From Gammaproteobacteria bacterium (GTDB lineage Bacteria; Pseudomonadota; Gammaproteobacteria; Thiotrichales; Thiotrichaceae), in assembly GCA_018822845.1 (NCBI GenBank), contig JAHJJD010000035.1, positions 1 through 64,000 of the forward strand: a stretch of DNA of 64,000 nt. Direction: 5' to 3'. Below the pieces are notes generated by a model, which searched no databases, was not told where the DNA came from, and saw only the letters and a program-made list of their open reading frames with translations. Both the position numbers and the translations under genes were made by a program. Shown piece after piece: positions 1 through 7,909 of this stretch (position 1 is its first letter; every line of letters starts with the position of its first letter).

Positions 1-207
1 CTATGCTAATCAAACTGCCCATCTGGCCCCCTTCCTGGTTTGTCGGATGGTTATCAGTTGGGGATTCAAACAGCAGTTTCAATGTTCACGCGGCAAGACC
101 CCGAAACACATAATGAGCCGGGAATAATTTTTCCCTGTGCGTTTTCAAGTCGCTATAATGCAAAACAATCACCCTGTAACCCGACTTTTACGCACGATGA
201 CGAGGCC
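1..207. other. Left edge, no supported gene
   Basis: Nothing identifiable precedes the TIR gene. The reading frame of that gene is open back to a TTG near position 40, but this stretch has no recognisable domain and the TIR fold begins only after the ATG at 208. It is read here as leader or intergenic sequence. Any upstream partner of the conflict operon, for example a vWA-domain protein, would lie outside the window. Confidence 0.4.
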
Positions 208-2526
208 ATGCCGGAATCTATTGCCCCTGTCCGTTACCTGTTTCTGAGCCATAACAGCACCGATAAACCGGGTGTTGAGCGTTTTGCTGAAACACTGGAA
301 AATCGCCCGCTCGCCAAAGCACACAAGCTCAAGGTCTGGCTGGATAAAAACAACCTCCAGCACGGCGTCCAGTACACCAATCAATTCGCAGCAAACATCA
401 ACCACCCGGACACCTGTGCTTTTGTGCTGTTCATGCCGCGCGAAGCCATACGCGCCTATGTCCAGTATGAAATCAACATCGCACTTGACCGCCACCTGAA
501 TGACCAGAATGCGGGCAAACGCTTTCCGATCCTGCCCATTTATCCCGGAGCACGCACTGGGCGGGTCGAGCTTCCCGAAAACATCCGCACCTTCAATTAC
601 CGGGAATTTGTCGATGATGACCTGCAAAAAATCGACGCCATCATCGCGGATGCTCTTGGGTTAAATCTCCCTGTAGGAGCCAGCCCTGCTGGCGATATTT
701 CCGCCGGTCATGAAGAATCGCCTGCGGGGCAGGCTCCTACACGGAAGCAGCAGGATGGATACGATCGCTGGCTGTCATTCGTACTCACCCGGCAAGGCGA
801 GAACATCCAGGCAGAAGACGATAACGGAAACATCAGCACCCTACCCCTTGCCGAATTACCGGAAATGGATTCCCCCGCTGCGAAACTGACCCCGCTAACC
901 CGACTGTTACTCGACAGGGATTGGCACAGCCTGCAACTGGATGGCCAGAAACTGCGTCTGCGTATTATGACCGACGACCCGCAGCTTGCCATGCTGCCGT
1001 GGCAGCGTCTGCCACACCCCCAAACAGGCCAGTCACTGCTGGATTGCGGCTGCATGGTGGAAACCGGCCCGGTACAGGGGCGCAGCTACCGCAGCGGTTT
1101 CACTGACATTGCCCCGCACACGCCGCTGCTGGTCATTCCTTCGCACCACCAGCATGAAATCGCAGGTGACAAGCATTACGGGCTGGTACAAAGCTATCTG
1201 GATGCCTATCTGGATATTCACGGGCTGATCCCGCGTGTCACCAACCCGCAAGCATTGCAGCGCGAACTACGCCTGCACCAGCCGGATTTGCTCTACATTT
1301 ACGCCCGTTTTGATGGCCAACGCCTGCAACTCGACAGTGGCATTGACGGCGAAGACAGCGTTTCCCTGCAAACCCTCGGTGCATGGATCAGCGCCGCCGA
1401 CATCCACCCTGTCATCGTCATCAACCTGATTGGCGGCACGCTGGAACACTATCCGCAAGCCCTGGTAAAACCCGCCAGACTGGTATGGATTCAAGCCACT
1501 TCCCGAATCAGAAAGCTCAACGACCTGGAACGTAATCTGGCACAGGTGCTGGAACATTCTGCCCGCAACCCCGACCTCAGCAGCCTGATCATGCAACAGG
1601 CCGCGCATTGTCATCTGGGAATGCAAAACCTGCTATGGCTCAACGGCCAAACACCCAGCCTGAATACCGGCAGCACCCACAAACGGGCGCAGCAGTTACG
1701 CGCCGCCCTGCTGAAAGTGATGCTGGGGCGGGGCGACCTCAAGGATCGTATGGCAGGCGGCATCTACCGCCACCTCAACCAGCGCATTCCGCTCACCACC
1801 TACGCGATGACCGGCGATGCCAAAGCCTGCCCGCATGACGTGCCGGAACAGATCAAGCAGCGCCTGCAATGGGATGACCCGGAACGCAGCCTGCCGGTAG
1901 TGCAGTTCTATTTCCACATCACTATCGAACCCAGCGACGACATCGAAGAACTGCTGGATATGTCGATCAGCGAAGGCATCCTGCATGGCAGCGATGACAT
2001 GGAACACATCCTCACCCGCGAACTGGAGCGGCGTGGCTTGCAACAGCAGGAATGTTGCATTGCCCTCAACTGGCTGTTCCGGGTCGGCAGCGGGCTGGAA
2101 ACTGAAGTTCCCGGCTGGCTGGACACCTGGGGAAAACTGGTATGCGAATATTTCGGCGGCATCCGTCTGGAACGCGCCATTCTGGTCAATGCGGTGTGCA
2201 TGGAAGTGCCGCACGAAACCAGCGCTGCCAGTGTGCAAGCCGCCACCAACAAGGAACTGCGCAATTTCCGCAACCTGCCCGGCTGCGCCATGCAACCCAT
2301 CATCCACAAAGAACCGCTGGGCAAGCTGGAAGCCGACGAAATCAACGACTTCCTCGAAACCAGCCAGCGCTACTGGTACAACGAACTGAAGCTGGCGCAA
2401 TACCACATCGACCCGTGGGAATTTGCCGAATGGGTAGCAGAACAAACTGGCGGGCTGTTTGAAGACACCGTAACCCTGATCTGGAAACAGTATCAACGCG
2501 ATTATCAGGAATACCTCAACCAATGA
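208..2526 (+). CDS. TIR-domain effector with degenerate CHAT-like region
   Basis: This 772-residue protein starts with a TIR domain (about residues 7-145): FLSHNSTDKPGVE, then VWLDKNNL, then YVQYEINIAL, whose Glu matches the catalytic Glu of NAD-cleaving TIR domains. Residues about 184-410 resemble a CHAT peptidase region (LRLRIMTDDPQLAMLPWQRL, later DLLYIYARFDG and VIVINLIGG), but the positions that are normally His and Cys are not, so protease activity is unlikely. Residues 410-772 are unrecognised. A palindromic repeat encodes the linker around residues 155-178. The ATG at 208 was chosen over an upstream TTG because the TIR fold begins there. The gene overlaps the MoxR gene by ATGA, indicating translational coupling. 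Inferred role: NAD-depleting or signalling effector of a conflict system. Confidence 0.8.
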   Translation: MPESIAPVRYLFLSHNSTDKPGVERFAETLENRPLAKAHKLKVWLDKNNLQHGVQYTNQFAANINHPDTCAFVLFMPREAIRAYVQYEINIALDRHLNDQNAGKRFPILPIYPGARTGRVELPENIRTFNYREFVDDDLQKIDAIIADALGLNLPVGASPAGDISAGHEESPAGQAPTRKQQDGYDRWLSFVLTRQGENIQAEDDNGNISTLPLAELPEMDSPAAKLTPLTRLLLDRDWHSLQLDGQKLRLRIMTDDPQLAMLPWQRLPHPQTGQSLLDCGCMVETGPVQGRSYRSGFTDIAPHTPLLVIPSHHQHEIAGDKHYGLVQSYLDAYLDIHGLIPRVTNPQALQRELRLHQPDLLYIYARFDGQRLQLDSGIDGEDSVSLQTLGAWISAADIHPVIVINLIGGTLEHYPQALVKPARLVWIQATSRIRKLNDLERNLAQVLEHSARNPDLSSLIMQQAAHCHLGMQNLLWLNGQTPSLNTGSTHKRAQQLRAALLKVMLGRGDLKDRMAGGIYRHLNQRIPLTTYAMTGDAKACPHDVPEQIKQRLQWDDPERSLPVVQFYFHITIEPSDDIEELLDMSISEGILHGSDDMEHILTRELERRGLQQQECCIALNWLFRVGSGLETEVPGWLDTWGKLVCEYFGGIRLERAILVNAVCMEVPHETSAASVQAATNKELRNFRNLPGCAMQPIIHKEPLGKLEADEINDFLETSQRYWYNELKLAQYHIDPWEFAEWVAEQTGGLFEDTVTLIWKQYQRDYQEYLNQ
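671..741. repeat. Palindromic repeat pair inside the TIR gene
   Basis: Two inverted copies of a REP-like unit: TGTAGGAGCCAGCCCTGCTG at about 672, and the complementary form beginning GAATCGCCTGCGGGGCAGG at 714 and ending CTCCTACA at 741. Both are translated in frame, as VGASPAGD and ESPAGQAPT, in the linker after the TIR domain. The same family recurs at 2927, 3761, 3801, 5501 and 10440. Confidence 0.85.
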
Positions 2527-3521
2527 ATGACGCTTTCCACATCATCACCAAACCCGGCGACTGGCAACAACACGATGCCGAACACCTGCCAGCCAAACGG
2601 CAGGCGCTGGCAGCCACCGCGCCGATTGCCGATGAACGCAATCTGGATACTTCGGCGGAACGTTTCCGCCCATCTCCAGCTTTGCTGAATGCCATCAATG
2701 CAGCGCTGGCGGCGCGGGTGCCATTGCTGCTGACCGGCGAGCCGGGTACGGGCAAGACGCAGGTAGCGTGGTTCATCAAGCGCTTTTTCAGGATTCCGCT
2801 GTTCGCCTATCAGGTGCATTCCAACAGTCAGGCGGCGGACATGCGTTATGACTTTGATGCGGTGGCGTATTTGCGGGATGCGTATGTGGCACGGCATGGG
2901 GAAATGCCGGGGGAATCGGCGGTTTTTGTAGGAGCCTGCCATGCAGGCGATTCTTCCCCCGACCCCAGAGCGCAAAAACGCTATTTGAAGCCGGGGGCAT
3001 TGTGGCAGGCGTATGAATCTGCGGAGGAATCCGTGCTGCTGATCGACGAGATCGACAAGGCTCCGCGTGATTTTCCCAACGACTTGTTGCAGGAGCTGGA
3101 TCAGAATCGCTTTGAGCATCCGTTCCATCAAGGCGAATACGTCAGCCGCAAGGGCGCACCACCGATCATCATCGTCACCAGTAACGGCGAGCGGCGCTTG
3201 CCGGATGCCTTCCTGCGCCGTTGCATGGTGCATCACATCACCCTGGACAAAACCTTGCTGAGCGAGATCATGCAGGCATGGCAAAGCCAGTTCCCGCGTC
3301 TGGATGAGCCAACCCGGCAGGCTGCGCTGAAACGTTTCAACGATATCCGCGACATCAACCGTTTGAGCAAGAAACCGGGCGCGGCAGAACTGCTGCTGTG
3401 GCTGAGCGTGTTGTCGGCACAAGGCGTGAAAGCTGAAGCGCTGGCGGAAACCGTGACGCTGAAGGAGCTGCCCGCGCTGATGTGTTTGATCAAGGATCAT
3501 GGGGATTATGGGTATTTGTAA
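2523..3521 (+). CDS. MoxR-type AAA+ ATPase
   Basis: A 332-residue AAA+ ATPase of the MoxR/dynein-related class. The Walker A is LLLTGEPGTGKTQ (about residue 70), Walker B is VLLIDEIDKAP (about residue 171), and the sensor-1 region is IIIVTSNGERRLPDAFLRRC. MoxR ATPases commonly act as remodelling chaperones, and they recur in bacterial conflict operons with TIR, CHAT and FGE-type proteins. The gene overlaps the TIR gene by 4 bp and ends 3 bp before the FGE receptor, so the three are probably one transcript. A REP-like repeat encodes VGACHAGDS between Walker A and B, presumably a surface loop. Confidence 0.9.
   Translation: MNDAFHIITKPGDWQQHDAEHLPAKRQALAATAPIADERNLDTSAERFRPSPALLNAINAALAARVPLLLTGEPGTGKTQVAWFIKRFFRIPLFAYQVHSNSQAADMRYDFDAVAYLRDAYVARHGEMPGESAVFVGACHAGDSSPDPRAQKRYLKPGALWQAYESAEESVLLIDEIDKAPRDFPNDLLQELDQNRFEHPFHQGEYVSRKGAPPIIIVTSNGERRLPDAFLRRCMVHHITLDKTLLSEIMQAWQSQFPRLDEPTRQAALKRFNDIRDINRLSKKPGAAELLLWLSVLSAQGVKAEALAETVTLKELPALMCLIKDHGDYGYL
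2927..2953. repeat. REP-like palindrome inside the MoxR gene
   Basis: One unit, TGTAGGAGCCTGCCATGCAG followed by GCGATTC, is read in frame as VGACHAGDS. It belongs to the same family as the units in the flanking genes. It inserts residues between the two Walker motifs without breaking the reading frame. Confidence 0.85.
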
Positions 3522-3524
3522 TTA

Positions 3525-6500
3525 ATGCAAGGCAAGCTCTCCCTCGACACCCTGCTCGACCACATCCGCCTGCGCGGCATCCCGGTTGGCACGGCGGAAT
3601 TACAGCGCCTGCAAGCAGTGTTCAGCCGCGCGCCCCGCCTGTCGCGGGTGGAGTTTCTCAACCTGCTGCAAACCGTGCTGGCAAAGGATGAAGGCCAGCG
3701 GCGTAGTATTGAGCGGTTATTTGAGACGCTGGTGCCGTTTGAGGGGGAGGAAATGTTGGGGGAATCGCCTGCATGGCAGGCTCCTACAGCAACCTCATCC
3801 CCTGTAGGAGCCAGCCCCGCTGGCGATTCTTCCGCCGAAACCCCCAGAAAAAAACCGCGCAAACCGCTGAACGTGCTGGCTATTGGCCTCAGTATTCTCG
3901 CCATCATCGTCCTGACACTTGTCGGCTTGGCGTATGAAGAAAACGAGAAAAACACTGAACTGCATAGCGAAATCGGCCCAACAACGCCCCCACCACCGCC
4001 AGAAATCCCCAAGGAAGAAAAAAAGCCCGAGCATGGCCTGAAACTGGTCGACACCATCGAAACCTGGCAACCCGTTATTGTCAGACCTGAGACGATTTTG
4101 GTATGGGAGCGTATCCTGCCAGCCCTCGCTATTTTTCTGGGTGCAGGACTCGGCTTCGTCTGGCTACTGCATCAGGCCATCCTGCGTACCCGCGTGCGCC
4201 AGCCGGAACCACCGCGCATCCGCAGCAAGGGCAAATCCTTCCTGCCAGCGCTGCAAGACCTGCCGGATTTTCACCTGCTGGGCAGTGACGCGCGGCGCGA
4301 AATGGGTTGGGGCATCAGCCATTACCTGAGCGAACAGCCGCTTAATCAACTGGATATTCCGCGCAGTGTGGAGGCGACTGCACGTAGCGGCTTGCCCAGC
4401 ATCCATTTCCGCACTGCCAGCCGTGAGCGCGAAGTGTGGCTGTGGCAGGATCAGGCCAGCAACAACCCCGATCTCACGCGGCTGGCGGGGGAAATCACCG
4501 CGACCCTGATGGCTGTGAACATTTTCGTGCAACCCGGCTATTTCCACGGTTTGCCGTCACGGGTAGTCAGCCCGCAGGGCGAAGTGCTGTGGTCAAACCG
4601 CCACGAATACCCGGAAAACCAGCCGTTGGTGGTCGTACTGGGCGATGGCGACAGTCTGGCGCAGATGGAAGCGGCGCACAGCGATGAGAAACACGCCACC
4701 TTCCGCCAGTTGGGACATTGGGCGAATGTGTGCATGGTGGATTGCAGCCAGCCATCGGGAAGCCTGTGCCAACAGCTCAAGCCCTACCCGCTGGAATGCC
4801 TATTGCCGCAGGATGTGTCCGGCTGGCTGGCGCGCCAGGGCGGGCAGCGTGAAACCGCCAGCAGCGTGTGCCCGCTGGATGAGTTGCACCGCTGGGCGAT
4901 TGCCTGCGCCCTGCCGGAACGCCCGCTGATGGAGGCTGAAATCCGTGCCCTACATGAAGCGCTGGGGCTGGATTGCGCGTGGCAGTACCACAACCTCAAG
5001 CGTTATGCGCGTGAGTCGGGCATGGGGTTTGATTTTGCGGGGCAGCGTCATGCGCTGATGCAGGACTTTGCGCGGCTGGCGCGGGCGGGGAATCGGGATG
5101 TGCAGCGGGCGGTGACATTTTGGTTACAGCGCTATGCTGAGATTGACCGAGAGTTGGGGGAACGGGAGACAGAGCGCAGGCCGTGGCAGGAGTCGAAGAG
5201 GCAGCGGTTGCTGGAGGTGGATAAAGCTCTGGTGGGGTTGTGGGGATGCTCCGCATTACCCCCCATCCCCAGCCCTTCCCCCGCAAGGGGGGAAGGGAGC
5301 AAATCCCCCCTAACCCCCCTTTTGCAAAGGGGGGAACAAGAGGCAGCGCACGATCCAGCCTCCCCCTTTGAAAAAGGGGGATTGAGGGGGATTTCTTCTT
5401 CCGCCGAAACCCTCTACGACCTGCACGAACACGTAGATTTGCGCAAGGAAGTCGAGCGTAAACTGGGGCAGTATGCGTGTCTGGACTGGCCTGCGGCGGG
5501 GGAATCGCCTGCGGGGCAGGCTCCTACAGGCGATGGGTGGATTCGGTTGCCGTACCGCTGGGTGGAACTCTCTGCCAAGACACGCAAGCAGTTGCTGGCG
5601 GCGGGGTTTGGTGGCAAGGCGGAAAATCTGAAGCTGGGGTGGGATAAAACGACCGGGGTGCTGCTGGGGGTATTGGCGGGGTTGGCGCTCAGCGGGTTGG
5701 TGGGGAGTGTGTACGGGCTGATGCCGGTTCCGGTACAGATCAAACCGCTGCTGAATTCGGCAGACCCCGCCGAACAACTGCCCCGCCCCGAAGATGCCAG
5801 ACAATGGTTTATTGGCACTGCCAAAGCCGGGGCGCTTGAGCCACTGGAAACAAGTGAACACAACGACCAAATCGTGTGGGTAAAGTGGGAGCGGAAGACC
5901 CGCTTGGCGCGGGAAATCCCCCCTAACCCCCCTTTTGCAAAGGGGGGGAAAGAAGATCGGGTGGAGTTGTGGTTCGCGGGGGAGAATGGCAAACCGGAAC
6001 GCCCGAATGTGGCAGACTGGCCGGTTGTATCGGTGGCTGTGATTGCAGCGTCGCCGGATGACCCGGATGCACAGCGGCTGGCGGCGAAGCTTCTGGATAA
6101 CGGCACGGCGGATCAAGTGCTGATCGGCGAGAAATGGCGCAAGCATCAGGCTGACATCATGCAACAGTGGCAAGGCTTACCCGGTATGCAATGGGTGTAC
6201 GTCAATGCTGAACCACCACCCTACGCAGGGCATGAGCATATTGCCCACTTCAAGCTGACACCAGCGGAATTGCTGGCGAAGCTGGAAAAACCAGGGGTAC
6301 ATGAAGCGGATAGCCTGCAAACGGGAGCAAAAGTCAGAGGCAATCCGCGCCTGATCGGCTTTGCGCCGGATATGGAAATGCTTGAGCTGCCGCACGACAT
6401 GAAGCTGCTGCCAATCCCGCGTGGCAGTTTCAAGATGGGAAGCGAAACGTATGACAACGAAAAACCAGTTCACCCCGTTAACATCAACCACGATTTCTGG

Positions 6501-7106
6501 ATGAGTGCTACCGAAGTCACGTTTGCCCAATACGATGCTTATGTGGAAGCGACAAAGGGTAAAGAAAAGCCGGATGACTCGGGCTGGGGACGTGATACCC
6601 GCCCGGTGATGCGCGTATCGTGGGACGATGCCCAAGGTTATGTGAAGTGGCTGACAGATTACAATGGGCAGGGCTTAAGCTGTCGTCTGCCGACGGAAGC
6701 GGAATGGGAATATGCCGCGCGGGCGGGTACGACAACAGAGTATTTTTGGGGCGACGACATCGGCAAGAACAATGCCAACTGTGATGGTTGTGGCAGTCAA
6801 TGGGATAACAAACAAACTGCGCCTGTGGGTAGTTTCAAGGCTAATGGTTGGGGTTTGCAGGATATGCACGGCAATGTTTGGGAATGGGTGCAGGACTGCT
6901 GGCATGATGATTATCAGGGTGCTCCTGCTGATGGCACGGCCTGGGAGTCTGGCGGCGACTGTGGTCGCCGTGTGTTGCGGGGCGGCTCGTGGCTCAGCGG
7001 TCCGGACCTCTTGCGTTCGTCCAGCCGTTACGGCTACGCGCCCGGCAACCGTGACGACGACCTCGGTTTTCGTGTTGTGTGCGTCCTCCCATTAACAGAG
7101 CGCTGA
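3525..7106 (+). CDS. Membrane FGE/C-type-lectin receptor, DGR target 1
   Basis: This 1193-residue protein has a helical N-terminal region (1-75), repeat-derived linkers, membrane segments at about 116-138, 196-219 and 708-732, and a C-terminal FGE-sulfatase domain (about 959-1190; [57 protein letters not shown]). The FGE fold is a C-type-lectin fold and a common DGR target. Residues about 1157-1180 lie in VR1 and differ from the template only at adenine-derived positions. The paired catalytic cysteines of true FGE are absent from this loop, so a ligand-binding role is inferred. The gene starts 3 bp after the MoxR stop. In-frame repeats occur at codons near 80-103, 579-625, 659-667 and 797-806. 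It is read as the diversified sensor of the TIR/MoxR system. Confidence 0.85.
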   Translation: MQGKLSLDTLLDHIRLRGIPVGTAELQRLQAVFSRAPRLSRVEFLNLLQTVLAKDEGQRRSIERLFETLVPFEGEEMLGESPAWQAPTATSSPVGASPAGDSSAETPRKKPRKPLNVLAIGLSILAIIVLTLVGLAYEENEKNTELHSEIGPTTPPPPPEIPKEEKKPEHGLKLVDTIETWQPVIVRPETILVWERILPALAIFLGAGLGFVWLLHQAILRTRVRQPEPPRIRSKGKSFLPALQDLPDFHLLGSDARREMGWGISHYLSEQPLNQLDIPRSVEATARSGLPSIHFRTASREREVWLWQDQASNNPDLTRLAGEITATLMAVNIFVQPGYFHGLPSRVVSPQGEVLWSNRHEYPENQPLVVVLGDGDSLAQMEAAHSDEKHATFRQLGHWANVCMVDCSQPSGSLCQQLKPYPLECLLPQDVSGWLARQGGQRETASSVCPLDELHRWAIACALPERPLMEAEIRALHEALGLDCAWQYHNLKRYARESGMGFDFAGQRHALMQDFARLARAGNRDVQRAVTFWLQRYAEIDRELGERETERRPWQESKRQRLLEVDKALVGLWGCSALPPIPSPSPARGEGSKSPLTPLLQRGEQEAAHDPASPFEKGGLRGISSSAETLYDLHEHVDLRKEVERKLGQYACLDWPAAGESPAGQAPTGDGWIRLPYRWVELSAKTRKQLLAAGFGGKAENLKLGWDKTTGVLLGVLAGLALSGLVGSVYGLMPVPVQIKPLLNSADPAEQLPRPEDARQWFIGTAKAGALEPLETSEHNDQIVWVKWERKTRLAREIPPNPPFAKGGKEDRVELWFAGENGKPERPNVADWPVVSVAVIAASPDDPDAQRLAAKLLDNGTADQVLIGEKWRKHQADIMQQWQGLPGMQWVYVNAEPPPYAGHEHIAHFKLTPAELLAKLEKPGVHEADSLQTGAKVRGNPRLIGFAPDMEMLELPHDMKLLPIPRGSFKMGSETYDNEKPVHPVNINHDFWMSATEVTFAQYDAYVEATKGKEKPDDSGWGRDTRPVMRVSWDDAQGYVKWLTDYNGQGLSCRLPTEAEWEYAARAGTTTEYFWGDDIGKNNANCDGCGSQWDNKQTAPVGSFKANGWGLQDMHGNVWEWVQDCWHDDYQGAPADGTAWESGGDCGRRVLRGGSWLSGPDLLRSSSRYGYAPGNRDDDLGFRVVCVLPLTER
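3761..3832. repeat. Two REP-like units in receptor gene 1
   Basis: Inverted units at 3761-3789 (containing AATCGCCTGCATGGCAGG) and 3801-3832 (containing CTGTAGGAGCCAGCCCCGC) are translated as ESPAWQAPT and VGASPAGDSS. They form the linker before the first membrane segment. Confidence 0.85.
5261..5396. repeat. CCCCCTAACCCCCC-type repeats translated in receptor gene 1
   Basis: Three pyrimidine-rich palindromic pieces lie side by side (CCTTCCCCCGCAAGGGGGGA, CCCTTTTGCAAAGGGG, CCCCCTTTGAAAAAGGGGG). They are read in frame as a low-complexity linker containing SPARGEG, LTPLLQRGE and PFEKGGLRG. This resembles dispersed intergenic repeat DNA captured by the coding sequence. Confidence 0.75.
5501..5529. 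repeat. REP-like unit in receptor gene 1
   Basis: A single unit (GGAATCGCCTGCGGGGCAGG then CTCCTACAG) is translated as ESPAGQAPT. It belongs to the same family as the units at 671, 2927, 3761 and 10440. Confidence 0.85.
5912..5950. repeat. CCCTTTTGCAAAGGG repeat in receptor gene 1
   Basis: A second copy of the repeat type at 5261 (CCTTTTGCAAAGG core) is translated in frame as IPPNPPFAKGGK, shortly after the third membrane segment. Confidence 0.75.
6961..7093 (+). other. DGR variable repeat VR1
   Basis: This aligns without gaps to TR 7253-7385 at a constant offset of 292. The first 32 bases are identical and contain no A. The core differs at 17 positions, all adenine in TR (mostly A to G, some to T or C). 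The next 27 bases (CTCGGTTTTCGTGTTGTGTG...) are identical and resemble the invariant 3' initiation region of other DGRs. An 18th A difference is at 7089. It covers the C-terminal ligand-facing loop of receptor 1 up to its final codons. Confidence 0.95.
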
Positions 7107-7174
7107 AATACCGACCACTGGAACACTGTCCTTCCCTCTCCCCAGCAGGGGGAGAGGGCTAGGGTGAGGGGGTT

Positions 7175-7203
7175 CCGCCGCGCAGCGGCGGCGAAATTTT
7201 TTT
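7175..7203 (+). terminator. Rho-independent terminator of the receptor operon
   Basis: Hairpin CCGCCGC/GCGGCGG with a 3-base loop (7175-7191), followed by CGAAATTTTTTT. It lies 70 bp after the receptor stop codon. An inverted copy follows the second receptor gene at 9481-9503. Confidence 0.85.
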
Positions 7204-7252
7204 GCGCTATACTCAGATAGCGGGTGGCAACATCCGCCGGGTTTCCCGGTTC

Positions 7253-7385
7253 GTGGTCGCCGTGTGTTGCGGGGCGGCTCGTGGATCAACAATCCGAACA
7301 ACTTGCGTTCGTCCAACCGTAACAACAACACGCCCGACAACCGTAACAACAACCTCGGTTTTCGTGTTGTGTGCGTCCTCACATT
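7253..7385 (+). repeat. DGR template repeat (TR)
   Basis: This is a non-coding copy of the receptor 3' end. The core is a run of AAC-rich codons (NNPNN, SSN, NNN, DNR, NNN when read in the receptor frame), the usual DGR template layout in which A mutagenesis changes many residues without making stop codons. There are 27 adenines in the core; 17 are changed in VR1 and 14 in VR2. An open frame through it (7264-7452) has no start signal and is not counted as a gene. Confidence 0.95.
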
Positions 7386-7505
7386 GCGTGACGCTTTCAT
7401 TCCGACAGGCTGTGCCGACCACGGTTTGCACAGCGCGGCGAAAGCGTATTAATGGCGCGGGAACATCCGGCCTGCACGGTTCGCCGTCAGGCGCATACTG
7501 AAGCC

Positions 7506-7540
7506 GGGCATCCCCTACCGCAAGGCCGGGATGCCCTTTT
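7506..7540 (+). terminator. Terminator after the TR region
   Basis: A perfect 9-bp inverted repeat GGGCATCCC/GGGATGCCC with a 13-base loop, followed by TTTT on the plus strand. It overlaps the last codons of avd on the other strand and would end a plus-strand TR transcript. Confidence 0.6.
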
Positions 7541-7883
7541 CCCCCAGTTCCTGCTTCAGCCAGCCACCGAGCAAACGCCCGATTTCCGCCACAATCAGGC
7601 TGACATGCTGATACTGGCCATCGCTGAGCCAATGCCAGTGGTGCACCAGCCGCAAATACAGGCGTAGCTGGTTGAGCAATGCATCACACTCGCGCAATTG
7701 TTTCAGGCGTTCCCGTCCGCGATACGACTGCGCAAGAATCAACGTTTCCTGAAAGATCAGTGCCACATTCATCATCCGCTGGGTCAGTGTGTGGCGATAA
7801 ATGCGCGGGAATTTCTCTGCCTTGGGCAACAGCCACGTCAGCAAATCAAAGGTGCGTACCTGAATGACCATTTCTTCCTGCAT
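7515..7883 (-). CDS. avd: Avd, DGR accessory variability protein
   Basis: This 122-residue protein starts [20 protein letters not shown] and continues [17 protein letters not shown], the typical N-terminus of the Avd four-helix-bundle family. Avd forms a basic pentamer that binds the RT and template RNA and is needed for mutagenic cDNA synthesis. The ATG at 7883 was chosen for its AAGGAG at suitable spacing; the longer open frame back to 8015 is antisense to the RT remnant. The length is normal and the gene looks intact. It is unusual in being on the strand opposite to TR and RT; in most DGRs avd, TR and RT are co-oriented. Confidence 0.85.
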   Translation of the reverse strand: MQEEMVIQVRTFDLLTWLLPKAEKFPRIYRHTLTQRMMNVALIFQETLILAQSYRGRERLKQLRECDALLNQLRLYLRLVHHWHWLSDGQYQHVSLIVAEIGRLLGGWLKQELGEKGIPALR

Positions 7884-7909
7884 ATCGGCTCCTTCCGCTG
7901 CTTCATTTG

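Larger units (their letters stand above)
7205..7540 (+). ncRNA. Probable DGR template RNA
   Basis: Inferred transcript carrying the TR. A TATACT -10-like element lies at 7208-7213, inside a small stem CGCTAT/ATAGCG (7205-7222). After the TR there is a nested structure: ACGCTTTC 7391-7398 pairs with GAAAGCGT 7440-7447, and CTGTGC 7410-7415 pairs with GCACAG 7428-7433. It ends at hairpin GGGCATCCC/GGGATGCCC (7506-7514/7528-7536) with TTTT at 7537. DGR RNAs carry a structured spacer downstream of TR that primes cDNA synthesis. The exact ends are guesses. Confidence 0.5.

Noticed and set aside
671..741. Repeat pairs considered as CRISPR repeats
   Set aside because: They are inverted rather than direct, with no regular spacers, and no cas genes are in the window.
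7202..7501. Open frames through the template repeat (7202-7501 and 7264-7452), one of them resembling an FGE C-terminus
   Set aside because: They read the DGR template. There is no ribosome site, no upstream FGE domain, and the AAC-rich codons are the template signature. Not counted as genes.
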